Source of the DNA: Pseudomonas brassicacearum
GTDB lineage: Bacteria; Pseudomonadota; Gammaproteobacteria; Pseudomonadales; Pseudomonadaceae
Reading direction: 5' to 3'
DNA length: 64,000 nt
NCBI RefSeq assembly: GCF_003732225.1
Contig: NZ_MOBJ01000012.1
Coordinates: 124,001 to 188,000 of the forward strand
In this document: positions 34,180 to 43,460 of the stretch, piece by piece
How the letters are laid out: the number at the start of each line of letters is the position of its first letter
How positions within the stretch are numbered: position 1 is the stretch's first letter
Program-made: the position numbers and the translations under genes
The notes under the pieces: model-generated
What the model saw: the letters and a program-made list of their open reading frames with translations, nothing else
What the model was told of the DNA's origin: nothing
Database searches by the model: none

Positions 34180-36357
34180 TCACAGGCCATTGGCAGCCTT
34201 GAACTCGCGACGGCGACGGTGCAGGACCGGCTCGGTGTAGCCGTTTGGCTGTTTGGTGCCTTCGATCACCAGTTCGACCGCCGCCTGGAAGGCGATGTTG
34301 CTGTCGAAGTTCGGTGCCAGCGGACGGTACAGCGGGTCGTTGGCATTCTGGCGGTCAACCACCGGCGCCATGCGCTTGAGGGTTTCCAGCACCTGGGCTT
34401 CGCTGACGATGCCATGGCGCAGCCAGTTGGCGATGTGCTGGCTGGAGATACGCAGCGTCGCACGGTCTTCCATCAGGCCGACGTCGTTGATGTCCGGCAC
34501 TTTCGAACAGCCCACGCCCTGGTCGATCCAGCGCACCACATAACCGAGGATACCCTGAGCGTTGTTGTCCAGTTCGTTCTGGACCTGTTCCGCTGTCCAG
34601 TCGGGGTTGCTTGCCAGCGGGATGGTCAGGATATCGTCCACCGATGCGCGAGGGCGCTTGGCCAGTTCGGCCTGGCGGGCGAACACGTCAACCTTGTGGT
34701 AATGCAGCGCGTGCAGCGCAGCAGCGGTCGGCGAAGGGACCCAGGCGGTGTTGGCGCCGGCCAGCGGGTGAGCGATTTTCTGCTCGAGCATGGCGGCCAT
34801 CAGGTCGGGCATGGCCCACATGCCTTTACCGATTTGCGCGCGACCCTGCAGGCCGGTGCTCAAACCGATGTCGACGTTCCAGTTTTCGTAGGCGCCGATC
34901 CACTTCTCAGCCTTCATGTCGGCCTTGCGCACCATCGCGCCAGCTTCCATGGAGGTGTGGATTTCATCGCCGGTACGGTCGAGGAAGCCGGTGTTGATGA
35001 ACACCACGCGCTCGCTGGCAGCCTTGATGCAGGCCTTGAGGTTGATTGTGGTGCGCCGCTCTTCGTCCATGATGCCGACTTTGAGGGTATTGCGTGGCAA
35101 CTCCAGCACGTCTTCGATGCGCCCGAACAGCTCGTTGGTGAACGCTGCTTCTTCCGGACCGTGCATTTTCGGCTTGACGATGTAGACCGAACCGGTACGG
35201 CTGTTCTTGCGTGTGGTGTTGCCGTTGAGGCTGTGCAGCGCCGCGAGGTTGGTGACCAGGCCGTCGAGGATGCCTTCCGGCACTTCGTTGCCTTGACTGT
35301 CGAGGATCGCGTCGATGGTCATCAAATGGCCAACGTTGCGCACGAACAACAGCGAGCGGCCGTGCAGGCTCAGTTCGCTGCCGTCGGGGGCGGTGTAGGT
35401 GCGATCGGCGTTCATGGTGCGGGTAAAGGACTTACCGCCCTTGACGACTTCTTCCGACAGATCGCCTTTCATCAGGCCGAGCCAGTTGCGGTAGATCACC
35501 ACTTTGTCATCGGCATCGACGGCGGCAACGGAGTCTTCGCAGTCCATGATGGTGGTCAGCGCGGCTTCCATCAGGACGTCTTTGACGCCGGCGGCGTCGG
35601 TCTGGCCGACCGGGGTGCTGGCGTCGATCTGGATTTCGAAGTGCAGACCGTTGTTTTTCAGCAGGATCGCGGTCGGCGCCGCAGCATCGCCGTGGAAGCC
35701 GATCAGTTGGGCATCGTTGCGCAGACCCGTGTTGCTGCCACCTTTAAGGCTGACAACCAGTTTGCGATCAACAATCTTGTAGGCGGTGGAGTCGACGTGA
35801 GAGCCGGCAGCCAATGGCACCGCTTCGTCGAGGAAGGCGCGGGCGAAGGCGATGACCTTGTCGCCGCGAACCTTGTTGTAGCCTTTGCCTTTTTCCGCGC
35901 CGTCGGCCTCGCTGATGGCATCAGTGCCATACAGCGCGTCGTACAACGAACCCCAGCGGGCGTTCGAGGCGTTGAGGGCGAAGCGGGCGTTCATTACCGG
36001 AACCACCAGTTGTGGACCGGCCATACGGGCGATTTCGTCGTCGACGTTTTGCGTCGTTGCCTGGAAATCGGCCGCTTCAGGCAGCAGATAGCCGATGTCT
36101 TGCAGGAAGGCTTTATAGGCCACGGCGTCGTGCGCCTGGCCGGCACGGGACTGGTGCCAGGCATCGATTTTCGCCTGAAGGTCGTCGCGTTTGGCGAGTA
36201 GGGCTTTGTTCTTCGGCGCCAGGTCGTGAATGACCTTGTCGGCACCGGCCCAGAACTTATCGGCGGTGAGGCCGGTACCGGGAATGGCTTCGTTGTTCAC
36301 GAAGTCGAACAGGACTTTGGCGACCTGCAGGCCACCGACTTGAACGTGTTCAGTCAT
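34180..36357 (-). CDS. glcB: Malate synthase G
   Basis: 725 residues from MTEHVQVGGLQVAKV (ATG at 36355-36357; a codon stretch before it is not needed). Family features include the catalytic Arg segment GRSLLFVRNVGHLMT, the Mg-binding Glu/Asp at TTIMDCEDSVAAVDADDK and GKGMWAMPDLM. It condenses glyoxylate with acetyl-CoA to malate, in the glyoxylate and glycolate routes. Length matches the family (about 723). Confidence 0.97.
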   Translation of the reverse strand: MTEHVQVGGLQVAKVLFDFVNNEAIPGTGLTADKFWAGADKVIHDLAPKNKALLAKRDDLQAKIDAWHQSRAGQAHDAVAYKAFLQDIGYLLPEAADFQATTQNVDDEIARMAGPQLVVPVMNARFALNASNARWGSLYDALYGTDAISEADGAEKGKGYNKVRGDKVIAFARAFLDEAVPLAAGSHVDSTAYKIVDRKLVVSLKGGSNTGLRNDAQLIGFHGDAAAPTAILLKNNGLHFEIQIDASTPVGQTDAAGVKDVLMEAALTTIMDCEDSVAAVDADDKVVIYRNWLGLMKGDLSEEVVKGGKSFTRTMNADRTYTAPDGSELSLHGRSLLFVRNVGHLMTIDAILDSQGNEVPEGILDGLVTNLAALHSLNGNTTRKNSRTGSVYIVKPKMHGPEEAAFTNELFGRIEDVLELPRNTLKVGIMDEERRTTINLKACIKAASERVVFINTGFLDRTGDEIHTSMEAGAMVRKADMKAEKWIGAYENWNVDIGLSTGLQGRAQIGKGMWAMPDLMAAMLEQKIAHPLAGANTAWVPSPTAAALHALHYHKVDVFARQAELAKRPRASVDDILTIPLASNPDWTAEQVQNELDNNAQGILGYVVRWIDQGVGCSKVPDINDVGLMEDRATLRISSQHIANWLRHGIVSEAQVLETLKRMAPVVDRQNANDPLYRPLAPNFDSNIAFQAAVELVIEGTKQPNGYTEPVLHRRRREFKAANGL

Positions 36358-36842
36358 TGCTTGCCTCACTCTGCTCAGCTATTTCGCTTTTCAGCTCTTC
36401 AATTTGACAATGAAGCCTCTGGCCATTTAAACCACAAACCCCTCTACCAGTACATGCCATTGCTGGCGGCTGGGTGGTTCCAATCAACGGCGTGAAGCCT
36501 TGCTGACGGGGCTTTGAGGGTTGCGATGGCGCCTGGGCAGACATCGATCCAACGTTATGTAGTGCGCGCTGCGGCATACTACATGATGAATTGCGGTTGT
36601 GAAAATTAGACTAATTACGTCGTTCTGCGACCCCATGACGCATTGCGGTCACGCCGGGGAACGGGATGTTCTCAAAAAACTATTGGATTGTTCCAGATAA
36701 ATCTAAAAACTTGTACACATAATCTTCAATGCACTGCTATGGGGCTTTGGTTCCCACGCCACAAAAGCGGCACCGCGCTGAATCGAGTCCCTTGCCTATA
36801 CTTGCCTTTCTATAACAAAAGTCATGACAAGAGGGCTGCACC
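36358..36842. promoter_or_regulatory. glcB/gcvR-like divergent gap
   Basis: 485 bases between divergent genes and thus holding both promoters. It is more AT-rich than its surroundings, especially 36585-36740. I see no ORF, repeat or operator that can be defended. Confidence 0.5.
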
Positions 36843-37361
36843 ATGGACCATCTCGTACTCACCGTATTCGCCCCGGACAAGCCCGGCCAGGTCGAGCGCA
36901 TTGCTCAATGTATCGCCGAACACGGTGGTAACTGGCTAGAGAGCCGCATGTCACGGATGGCCGGGCAGTTTGCCGGGATCCTTCGGGTGGGCGTGCCGGC
37001 CGAGGCCTATGACGAATTGGTCGATGCACTTCAGGCGCTGTCCTCCCAAGGCATTCGGGTGCTGATCGCTGAAAGCGGTATCGAGCAATCCTGCACCTGG
37101 AAGCCGATCGCCATGGAACTGGTCGGTAACGACCGACCGGGGATCGTGCGTGACATCACGCGTTTGCTGAGTGAGCAGGGGGTCAATCTTGAACGCTTGG
37201 TGACCGACGTGCGCCCGGCGCCGATGAGCAGCGAGCCGCTGTTCCACGCCGAAGCGATTCTTGCGGTACCGCTGACCCTTTCCCTGGACGTACTGCAGTC
37301 GCGACTGGAAACCCTGGCCGATGATTTGATGGTGGAGTTGGTGCTGCGCAGCGAGCCATAA
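36843..37361 (+). CDS. GcvR-like protein with two ACT domains
   Basis: 172 residues, ATG after GAGGG. Two ACT modules: MDHLVLTVFAPDKPGQVERIAQCIAEHGGNWLESRMS (1 to about 80) and MELVGNDRPGIVRDITRLLSEQGVNLERL (about 92-170). This matches GcvR, which in E. coli restrains GcvA activation of the glycine cleavage operon. A role in sensing glycine or related amino acids is inferred; no gcvA is near. Confidence 0.85.
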   Translation: MDHLVLTVFAPDKPGQVERIAQCIAEHGGNWLESRMSRMAGQFAGILRVGVPAEAYDELVDALQALSSQGIRVLIAESGIEQSCTWKPIAMELVGNDRPGIVRDITRLLSEQGVNLERLVTDVRPAPMSSEPLFHAEAILAVPLTLSLDVLQSRLETLADDLMVELVLRSEP

Positions 37362-37401
37362 GGCGAGGGGAAAGGTTATCCAAGTAAAGCGTGCACCTGC
37401 C

Positions 37402-37522
37402 TGTGGATAACCTGTAGAGACTCGTCGCCAGCCCAAGCCGGCCAAGGCTCTTCAGGAGTTGTTCAAAAAACCAGCAGTTTCAAGGGCTTGTGCACAAACG
37501 GCGGGGATCACGCTGTGGATAA
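37402..37522 (-). other. Two DnaA boxes in the gcvR-like/rarD convergent gap
   Basis: TGTGGATAA at 37402-37410 and again at 37514-37522 (TTATCCACA on minus), 112 bases apart. Between them are no genes. Both genes end here, so promoter function is unlikely. Confidence 0.55.
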
Positions 37523-37536
37523 CCTTGGGAAGGATG

Positions 37537-37567
37537 CTTGCAGGCCATGGTGGCCGTGGCCTGCAAG
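37537..37567 (+). terminator. Strong hairpin before the rarD stop
   Basis: CTTGCAGGCCA at 37537-37547 pairs perfectly with TGGCCTGCAAG at 37557-37567; a T-run follows at 37577-37582 on the plus strand. A terminator for the gcvR-like gene is likely. Confidence 0.7.
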
Positions 37568-37585
37568 GGTTTGTGCGTTTTTTGA

Positions 37586-38473
37586 TCAGCGGCGACGGCG
37601 CAAACTCATCCAGGCGTCGATGCTGTAAACCGCCAGACCCGCCCAGATAAACATGAAGGCCACCAGCGTGGTGGACGACAGGTGCTCGCCGAACAGCAGT
37701 ACGGCTTGCAGCAGCACCAGCGTCGGCGCCAGGTATTGCAGGAAGCCGAGGGTGGTGTAGGGCAGATGCCGTGCAGCGGCGTTGAAACAGACCAACGGCA
37801 CCAGCGTTATCGGACCGGCGGCGACCAGCCACCAGGCTTCGGAGGTGCTCCAGAACGCGGCTTGGGCGCTGCTGGCTGTCGGGTTGAAGAGCAACCAGGC
37901 AAGGGCGATCGGTACCAGCATCCAGGTTTCCACCACCAGCCCGGGCAGCGCTTTGACCGGAGCCTGTTTGCGGATCAGTCCGTAGAAGCCGAAGGTCAGC
38001 GCCAGCACCAGCGACACCCACGGCAGACTGCCGACTTGCCAGACCTGCTGCGCGACGCCAACGGTGGCCAGCCCGACGGCGAACCACTGCAGGCGTCGCA
38101 GCCGTTCGCCGAGGATCAGCATGCCCAGCAGCACGTTCACCAGCGGGTTGATGTAGTAACCGAGGCTGGCTTCGAGCATGCGTCCGTTGTTCACCGACCA
38201 GACGTAGGTCAGCCAGTTGGCCGCGATCAGCGTGCCGCTCAGCGCGAGAACTGCCAGCCGCCGTGGGTTCTCGCGCAGTTCACGCCACCAGCCCGGGTGC
38301 TTCCAGACCATCAGCAGCAAGGCACCGAACAGCGCCGACCAAAGTACCCGGTGGATGATGATTTCCACGGCAGGTACGTCGGCGATGGCTTTGAAGTAGA
38401 GCGGGAACAATCCCCAGATGATGTAGGCACTCAGGCCCAATATGTACCCGCGACGCGGGTTGGCGGCTTGCAT
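37586..38473 (-). CDS. rarD: RarD-type EamA permease
   Basis: 295 residues, about ten membrane helices in two EamA repeats (RGYILGLSAYIIWGLFPLYFKAI at the N-terminus, the second repeat from about residue 150). The RarD subfamily is chloramphenicol-sensitive protein/drug-metabolite transporter-like; the substrate in Pseudomonas is not settled. Ends in a basic tail SLRRRR. ATG after AAGGATTCTGC. Confidence 0.93.
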   Translation of the reverse strand: MQAANPRRGYILGLSAYIIWGLFPLYFKAIADVPAVEIIIHRVLWSALFGALLLMVWKHPGWWRELRENPRRLAVLALSGTLIAANWLTYVWSVNNGRMLEASLGYYINPLVNVLLGMLILGERLRRLQWFAVGLATVGVAQQVWQVGSLPWVSLVLALTFGFYGLIRKQAPVKALPGLVVETWMLVPIALAWLLFNPTASSAQAAFWSTSEAWWLVAAGPITLVPLVCFNAAARHLPYTTLGFLQYLAPTLVLLQAVLLFGEHLSSTTLVAFMFIWAGLAVYSIDAWMSLRRRR

Positions 38474-38550
38474 GCAGAATCCTTGCTTAGGCAGCTAACA
38501 AAGTGGGGATTGTAAGGAGATTTGTCCGGCTGTGTCCCGCATTCAAAAAC

Positions 38551-38627
38551 AAAGATCGCAGCGTGCCGCAGCTCCTACAGTGCGTTGAGTACGCCGTAGG
38601 AGCTGCCGAAGGCTGCGATCTTTTGAT
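38551..38627. repeat. Pair of class B REPs, outward arrangement
   Basis: AAAGATCGCAGCGTGCCGCA and TGCCGAAGGCTGCGATCTTT. The left copy has a small change (CGTGCC). Confidence 0.85.
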
Positions 38628-38634
38628 CTTTAAA

Positions 38635-39609
38635 TTAAAAAAGCTTCAGTGGCTCTTCGTTGAGCGCCGCCAGTTGCTCACGCAGTGCCAGCACCTGGTT
38701 GCCCCAATAACGTTCGGTGCCAAACCACGGAAAGCTGTGAGGGAACGCCGGGTCATCCCAACGCCGCGCCAACCACGCGCTGTAGTGCATCAGGCGCAAG
38801 GCCCGCAGCGGTTCGATCAGCGCCAGCTCGCGTGGGTCGAAGTCGTGGAACTCGCTGTAGCCATCCATCAGTTCTGACAACTGACCGAGACATTCCTGAC
38901 GATCACCGGCGAGCATCATCCACAGGTCCTGCACCGCAGGTCCCATGCGACAGTCGTCGAGGTCGACGATATGGAACATCTCGTCACGGCACATCATGTT
39001 GCCGGGATGGCAATCGCCGTGCATGCGGATGTTCTGGTGCGGCGTGTCTTTGTAGACCTCTTCCACACGCTTGAGCAGGTCGCGGGCGACCGACTCGTAG
39101 GCTGGCAGCAAACTGCGCGGTATGAAATTGCCTTCGAGCAGGGTGGCCAGTGAGTCATGGCCGAAATTTTTTACGCCCAGTGCTTCGCGGTGATCGAAGG
39201 GGCGGGTGGCGCCAACCGCGTGCAAGCGGCCAAGCAATTGGCCCAAACGGTAGAGCTGATCGAGATTGCCCGGCTCCGGCGCACGGCCGCCCCGGCGCGG
39301 AAACAGGGTGAAGCGGAAACCGGCGTGTTCGTGCAGGCTCTCACCGTTGTGAATCATCGGCGCAACCACCGGCACCTCGCACTCGGCGAGTTCGAAGGTG
39401 AAGCGGTGCTCTTCGAGGATGGCGGCGTTGGTCCAGCGTTGCGGACGGTAGAACTTGGCAATCAGCGGCTCGCCATCTTCGATGCCAACCTGATAGACAC
39501 GGTTTTCATAGCTGTTGAGCGCAAGGACACGGGCGTCGCTGAGAAAGCCAATGCTTTCTACGGCATCGAGCACCAGATCGGGGGTAAGTGTTTCAAACGG
39601 GTGAGACAT
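38635..39609 (-). CDS. srkA: Stress response Ser/Thr kinase (SrkA/YihE)
   Basis: 324 residues from MSHPFETLTPDLVLDAVES (ATG at 39607-39609); the frame is open further upstream but this start gives the normal length. Aminoglycoside-phosphotransferase-like kinase: nucleotide-binding region YENRVYQVGIEDGEPLIAKFYRP, catalytic loop HGDCHPGNMM and metal Asp in HIVDLDDC. In E. coli SrkA counters MazF-mediated death and envelope stress. Confidence 0.93.
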   Translation of the reverse strand: MSHPFETLTPDLVLDAVESIGFLSDARVLALNSYENRVYQVGIEDGEPLIAKFYRPQRWTNAAILEEHRFTFELAECEVPVVAPMIHNGESLHEHAGFRFTLFPRRGGRAPEPGNLDQLYRLGQLLGRLHAVGATRPFDHREALGVKNFGHDSLATLLEGNFIPRSLLPAYESVARDLLKRVEEVYKDTPHQNIRMHGDCHPGNMMCRDEMFHIVDLDDCRMGPAVQDLWMMLAGDRQECLGQLSELMDGYSEFHDFDPRELALIEPLRALRLMHYSAWLARRWDDPAFPHSFPWFGTERYWGNQVLALREQLAALNEEPLKLF

Positions 39610-39714
39610 GCTGACTCCTGCGCGCAGCAGGCTGCCGCGTCCGGCCAAGCATGGTAGCGCAGAAGGGGCGACTTTAGTGGTTGGGCTTGAGATGAGTGTT
39701 GTTTTTACTGACGC

Positions 39715-39787
39715 CTTCGCGAGCAAGCTCGCTCCCACAGGGTCATGTGTTCACAGATCCAATGTGGGAGCGAGCTTGCTCGCGATG
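39715..39787. repeat. Pair of class A REPs, outward arrangement
   Basis: TTCGCGAGCAAGCTCGCTCC and GGAGCGAGCTTGCTCGCGAT in the srkA-PhoX gap. Confidence 0.9.
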
Positions 39788-39795
39788 AGGGCCTA

Positions 39796-41697
39796 TCAGG
39801 CGCCGACGATCCCGCCGTCTTCCCGCGAAATTGCCATCACCGATGAGCGCGGCTTACCGTTCGGTAAATGCTCAGGGAAGGTCGACCCACCGTTTTCCCC
39901 CGGATGCTGAATCCCGACAAACAAGGTCTTCTGGTCCGGCGAAAAGCTGATGCCGGTCACTTCGCAGCCCACCGGGCCGACCATGAAGCGGCGGATTTCA
40001 CCGGTCGCAGGATCAGCGCAGAGCATCTGGTTGTTACCCATGCCCGCGAAGTCGCCAGCATTACTGTAGTCCCCGTCGCTGAGAATCCACAGACGACCGG
40101 CCTTGTCGAAACCCAAACCATCCGGGCTGTTGAACATGTTGTGTGGCGTGATGTTCGACGAGCCGGCTTTCGCTGTCCCGGCATGCACGCCCGGATTGCC
40201 CGCCACCAAGAACAGATCCCAGGCGAACGTCAGCGACGCGTGGTCGTCGCGATCGGTGCGCCAGCGCAGAATTTGCCCATAGACGTTTTTCTCCCGAGGG
40301 TTCGGCCCACCCACCGGTTGCCCGTCTTCGCCGCGCTTGGCGTTGTTGGTCAGGGTGCAATAGACCTGGCCGTCTTGCGGGCTGACGACGATCCACTCCG
40401 GGCGGTCCATGCGCGTGGCGCCGACGACGCTGGCGGCCAGACGTGCGTGAATCAGCACCTCGGCCTGATCGGCAAAACCGCTGCTGGCGTCGATACCGTT
40501 CTTGCCGTGAGTCAGCTCAATCCACTGACCCTGACCTTTTGGATGGTCGGGGTTGCTATCACCCGCATCAAAACGTGCGACGTACAGCGTGCCGTGGTCC
40601 AGCAGGTCGTGGTTGGCCTTGGGGTTGGTGTGATTGATCTTGTCGCGGCTGACGAATTTGTAGATGAACTCGCCGCGCTCATCGTCGCCCATGTACACCA
40701 CCGCGCGACCGTCATGGGTCTCGGCCAGAGCCGCGTTCTCGTGTTTGAAACGACCGAGGGCGGTGCGTTTGACCGGAATCGATTGCGGGTCGAACGGGTC
40801 GATTTCCACCACCCAACCGTGTCGGTTGAGTTCGTTGGGGTTTTTCGCCAGGTCAAAACGCGGGTCGTGTTGGTGCCAGTTGATCTCTTTACTGGCGACC
40901 GATGCGCCATAGCGCTTTTGTGCGGCGTCGAATTTATGTTCGGGATTGCTGCTGCCGAAGCAGTCAGTGAAGTTCTCTTCGCAGGTCAGATAAGTGCCCC
41001 ACGGCGTCTTGCCATTGGCGCAGTTCTGGAAGGTACCGAGCACTTTCTTACCGGCCTTGTCGTGCCCGGTTTTCATCAGTTCATGGCCTGCGGCCGGGCC
41101 GCTCAAATGCAGCGGCGAGTTGCCGTGGATTCGGCGGTTGTAGCGTGAGCCCTGAACGAACTGCCATTGGCCGTTTTTACGCTGCACTTCGATCACCGAC
41201 ACGCCTTCGCAGGCCAGCGCTTTGCGCACTTCTTCGGCCGACTGCGGCATGCTGCCGTGGGCGTAGAGGTAGCGATAATTGGTGTATTCGTTGTTGATCG
41301 CCATCAGCGCGCGATTGTCGTCGCCGGGGAAGGCGAACAGGCTCATGCCGTCGTTGTTGTCGCCGAATTGGGTTTCCTGGGCCTGGGCGCTGCCATTGCC
41401 AGTCGGGTCGAAGGCCGGGCCGTCCTTGTGCAGCGGCTGGCCCCAACTGATCAACACCGAGGACTTGTAACCCGGCGGCAGGGTGATGGCGTCGCTGGTG
41501 GCGGCTGCAATGCTGTCGAAGCCCAGCAGTTTGCTCGAGCCTGCGCTGACACTGGCGGCCAGCACGCTGCGGCTCAGCAGGTTGCCGCCGAGGAACATCG
41601 CGGCACCGCAGAGGGCGCCGGCGCTGATAAAACCTCGACGACTGAGGCCGACGATTTTTTCGAGGTCGGTGGCTTGGTTTTCTTCTAATAGGCTCAC
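39796..41697 (-). CDS. PhoX-type alkaline phosphatase (DUF839), Tat-exported
   Basis: About 633 residues from a GTG at 41695-41697 with AGGGAG seven bases upstream; another GTG ten codons earlier is open but has a poorer ribosome site. A Tat signal is present (SRRGFISAGALCGAAMFLGG about residue 20). The beta-propeller DUF839 domain includes WGTYLTCEENFTDCFG, AVVYMGDDERGEFIYKFV and DGLGFDKAGRLWILSDGD, which carry the acidic metal ligands of PhoX enzymes. Expected to be a periplasmic calcium/iron phosphatase, generally under phosphate limitation; no Pho box is claimed. Confidence 0.88.
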   Translation of the reverse strand: MSLLEENQATDLEKIVGLSRRGFISAGALCGAAMFLGGNLLSRSVLAASVSAGSSKLLGFDSIAAATSDAITLPPGYKSSVLISWGQPLHKDGPAFDPTGNGSAQAQETQFGDNNDGMSLFAFPGDDNRALMAINNEYTNYRYLYAHGSMPQSAEEVRKALACEGVSVIEVQRKNGQWQFVQGSRYNRRIHGNSPLHLSGPAAGHELMKTGHDKAGKKVLGTFQNCANGKTPWGTYLTCEENFTDCFGSSNPEHKFDAAQKRYGASVASKEINWHQHDPRFDLAKNPNELNRHGWVVEIDPFDPQSIPVKRTALGRFKHENAALAETHDGRAVVYMGDDERGEFIYKFVSRDKINHTNPKANHDLLDHGTLYVARFDAGDSNPDHPKGQGQWIELTHGKNGIDASSGFADQAEVLIHARLAASVVGATRMDRPEWIVVSPQDGQVYCTLTNNAKRGEDGQPVGGPNPREKNVYGQILRWRTDRDDHASLTFAWDLFLVAGNPGVHAGTAKAGSSNITPHNMFNSPDGLGFDKAGRLWILSDGDYSNAGDFAGMGNNQMLCADPATGEIRRFMVGPVGCEVTGISFSPDQKTLFVGIQHPGENGGSTFPEHLPNGKPRSSVMAISREDGGIVGA

Positions 41698-41804
41698 ATC
41701 AGGCTCCCTGCTGGTTTTTGCAGTCACCTTAAGGAGCGTCTATGACACAAATGTTGCAGTTGCGCGGTTGAGGAACGCCGCCAATCCGTAGCCGCAGGCT
41801 TGGG

Positions 41805-42569
41805 TTAGAGCGGTGTGCCGAGCAAGACATTGGAGGGTGAGAACTGCACCTGTACGGTCTTTTTGGCGCTCAAACCCAGGGTTTTGAGGTGTAGCGGCTC
41901 GGCCAGGGCGCATAACGTCTGACCGTTGGGCAGGGCAATTCTGACTTCGCTGGGGCCATCTTCGGCGTCGAGAATCTCCTCGATGGTGCCCTTCAAACAA
42001 TTGTGTCCAGGTGTTGCGAGTTGACCGGCACCGAGCAAATCGAGCCAGCCGGCCTTGATCAGCGCCACCACTTCAGTGCCTGTTACCAGTTCCAGACGCA
42101 GGGTGCTGTCGTGGGTGATTTGCGCCTGAATGATCAGCCCTTCAGCCAGTTCCAGGCTGATCAGATCGTTGCGGCCTTGAGTGTCGATGGTCGTGACCGT
42201 GCCGTGCAACTGATTGCGCGCGCTGGTCCTGAGCATCAAGCGCCCGAGCAAATCGAGGTCACTGGCGTCTTCGGCGGCTTCCAGCACCTGTGCCTGCAAG
42301 GCTTGCAGGCGCTGATAAAGTCGCAGCACCCGCTCACCTTCACTGGACAGCTTTGCGCCACCGCCGCCCTTGCCGCCGACGCTGCGCTCCACCAGTGGTT
42401 TTTGCGCCAGATTGTTCAGCTCGTCGATCGCGTCCCACGCCGCTTTGTAACTCAGCCCGGCGCTTTTCGCGGCGCGGGTGATCGAGCCTTGTTCGGCGAT
42501 GTGTTGCAGCAAGGCAATGCGCTGCGGACGACGGACGATGTGCTGGGACAACAATGTGGGCAAGGACAT
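41805..42569 (-). CDS. ModE-like molybdate-responsive transcriptional regulator
   Basis: 254 residues. N-terminal winged helix (RIALLQHIAEQGSITRAAKSAGLSYKAAWDAIDELNNLAQKPLVERSVGGKGGGGAKLS) as in ModE, then two Mop/TOBE domains (SARNQLHGTVTTIDTQGRNDLISLEL and HNCLKGTIEEILDAEDGPSEVRI) that bind molybdate. The ATG at 42567-42569 is used; a TTG five codons earlier is also open. No modABC operon is in the window. Confidence 0.9.
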   Translation of the reverse strand: MSLPTLLSQHIVRRPQRIALLQHIAEQGSITRAAKSAGLSYKAAWDAIDELNNLAQKPLVERSVGGKGGGGAKLSSEGERVLRLYQRLQALQAQVLEAAEDASDLDLLGRLMLRTSARNQLHGTVTTIDTQGRNDLISLELAEGLIIQAQITHDSTLRLELVTGTEVVALIKAGWLDLLGAGQLATPGHNCLKGTIEEILDAEDGPSEVRIALPNGQTLCALAEPLHLKTLGLSAKKTVQVQFSPSNVLLGTPL

Positions 42570-42629
42570 GGTAAGGGGCTGCAAACGGGGAGTGATGGAT
42601 TTGGACGTTGGCGGCTTGGGGCGCGAGAG

Positions 42630-43370
42630 TCAAGTCAGCTCCCCGGGTTTTGGTGTGCGCGCCAGGCAATAAACGTCGACCCGCGCCGCGCCCGCCCCGA
42701 TCAGCAAGCGAGCCAGGCTTTGCGCGGTGGCACCGGTGGTCAGCACGTCATCGACCAGCGCCAGGTGGCGACCCTTGATCTGCGCCTCCGGCATCAGCGC
42801 GAAAGCTCTGAGCAGGTTCTGTTTGCGCGCCTTGGCGTCCAGATCCTGCTGCGCGGTGGTGTCCTGGGTGCGTAGCAACAGATTCTCATCGCAACGGATC
42901 TGCAGGCTGTCGCTGAGCCAGCGGGCGAGCATCGCGGCCTGGTTATAGCCACGCTCGCGCAGCCGTTTGCGGGCCAAGGGCACCGGTACCAATGCGTCGG
43001 GGCGCTTGAGGCCTTCATCGAAGCGATGTTGCAGGGATTGAGCAAGAAGTTCGGCAAGCAGGCGGCCATATGGCCACTTTGCCGTGTGCTTGAAACGGGT
43101 GATCAAACTGTCGAGCGGGAAGCTGTAGGTCCAGGGCGCGATGACCTGCTCGAAGGCCGGTGGCTCCTGCAAGCACTGGCCGCAGGTGAGACCGGCCACG
43201 GGCAGGGGCAGGGCGCAGACCTGGCAATGATCGCCGAGCCAGGGCAACTCGGTTTCGCAAGACGTGCAAATCGGCTGAGGGGTGTCAGACAGTTCATCGC
43301 AGAGCAAACAGCATTGTTCGTTTTTTAACCAGATGTAAACCGGCCCTTTGTATCGTGGTTGACAGCGCAT
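42630..43370 (-). CDS. comF: ComF family phosphoribosyltransferase-like protein
   Basis: 246 residues. N-terminal zinc-ribbon cysteines CLLCDE, CTSCE, CQVC and CGQC, then a type I phosphoribosyltransferase fold with the PRPP loop HLALVDDVLTTGATAQSLA. ComF homologues aid DNA uptake; in Gram-negatives this one regularly sits divergent to bioB, as here. The starts of the two genes are 90 bases apart, so their promoters share that stretch. Confidence 0.9.
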   Translation of the reverse strand: MRCQPRYKGPVYIWLKNEQCCLLCDELSDTPQPICTSCETELPWLGDHCQVCALPLPVAGLTCGQCLQEPPAFEQVIAPWTYSFPLDSLITRFKHTAKWPYGRLLAELLAQSLQHRFDEGLKRPDALVPVPLARKRLRERGYNQAAMLARWLSDSLQIRCDENLLLRTQDTTAQQDLDAKARKQNLLRAFALMPEAQIKGRHLALVDDVLTTGATAQSLARLLIGAGAARVDVYCLARTPKPGELT

Positions 43371-43460
43371 GACTCTTCCTTAAATATGCCGAACATCCGT
43401 GTCGCGTCTGTGGATATTCCGTTCCGCAGCCGCTTGCCAAGCATAAACAAGGAAACGCCC

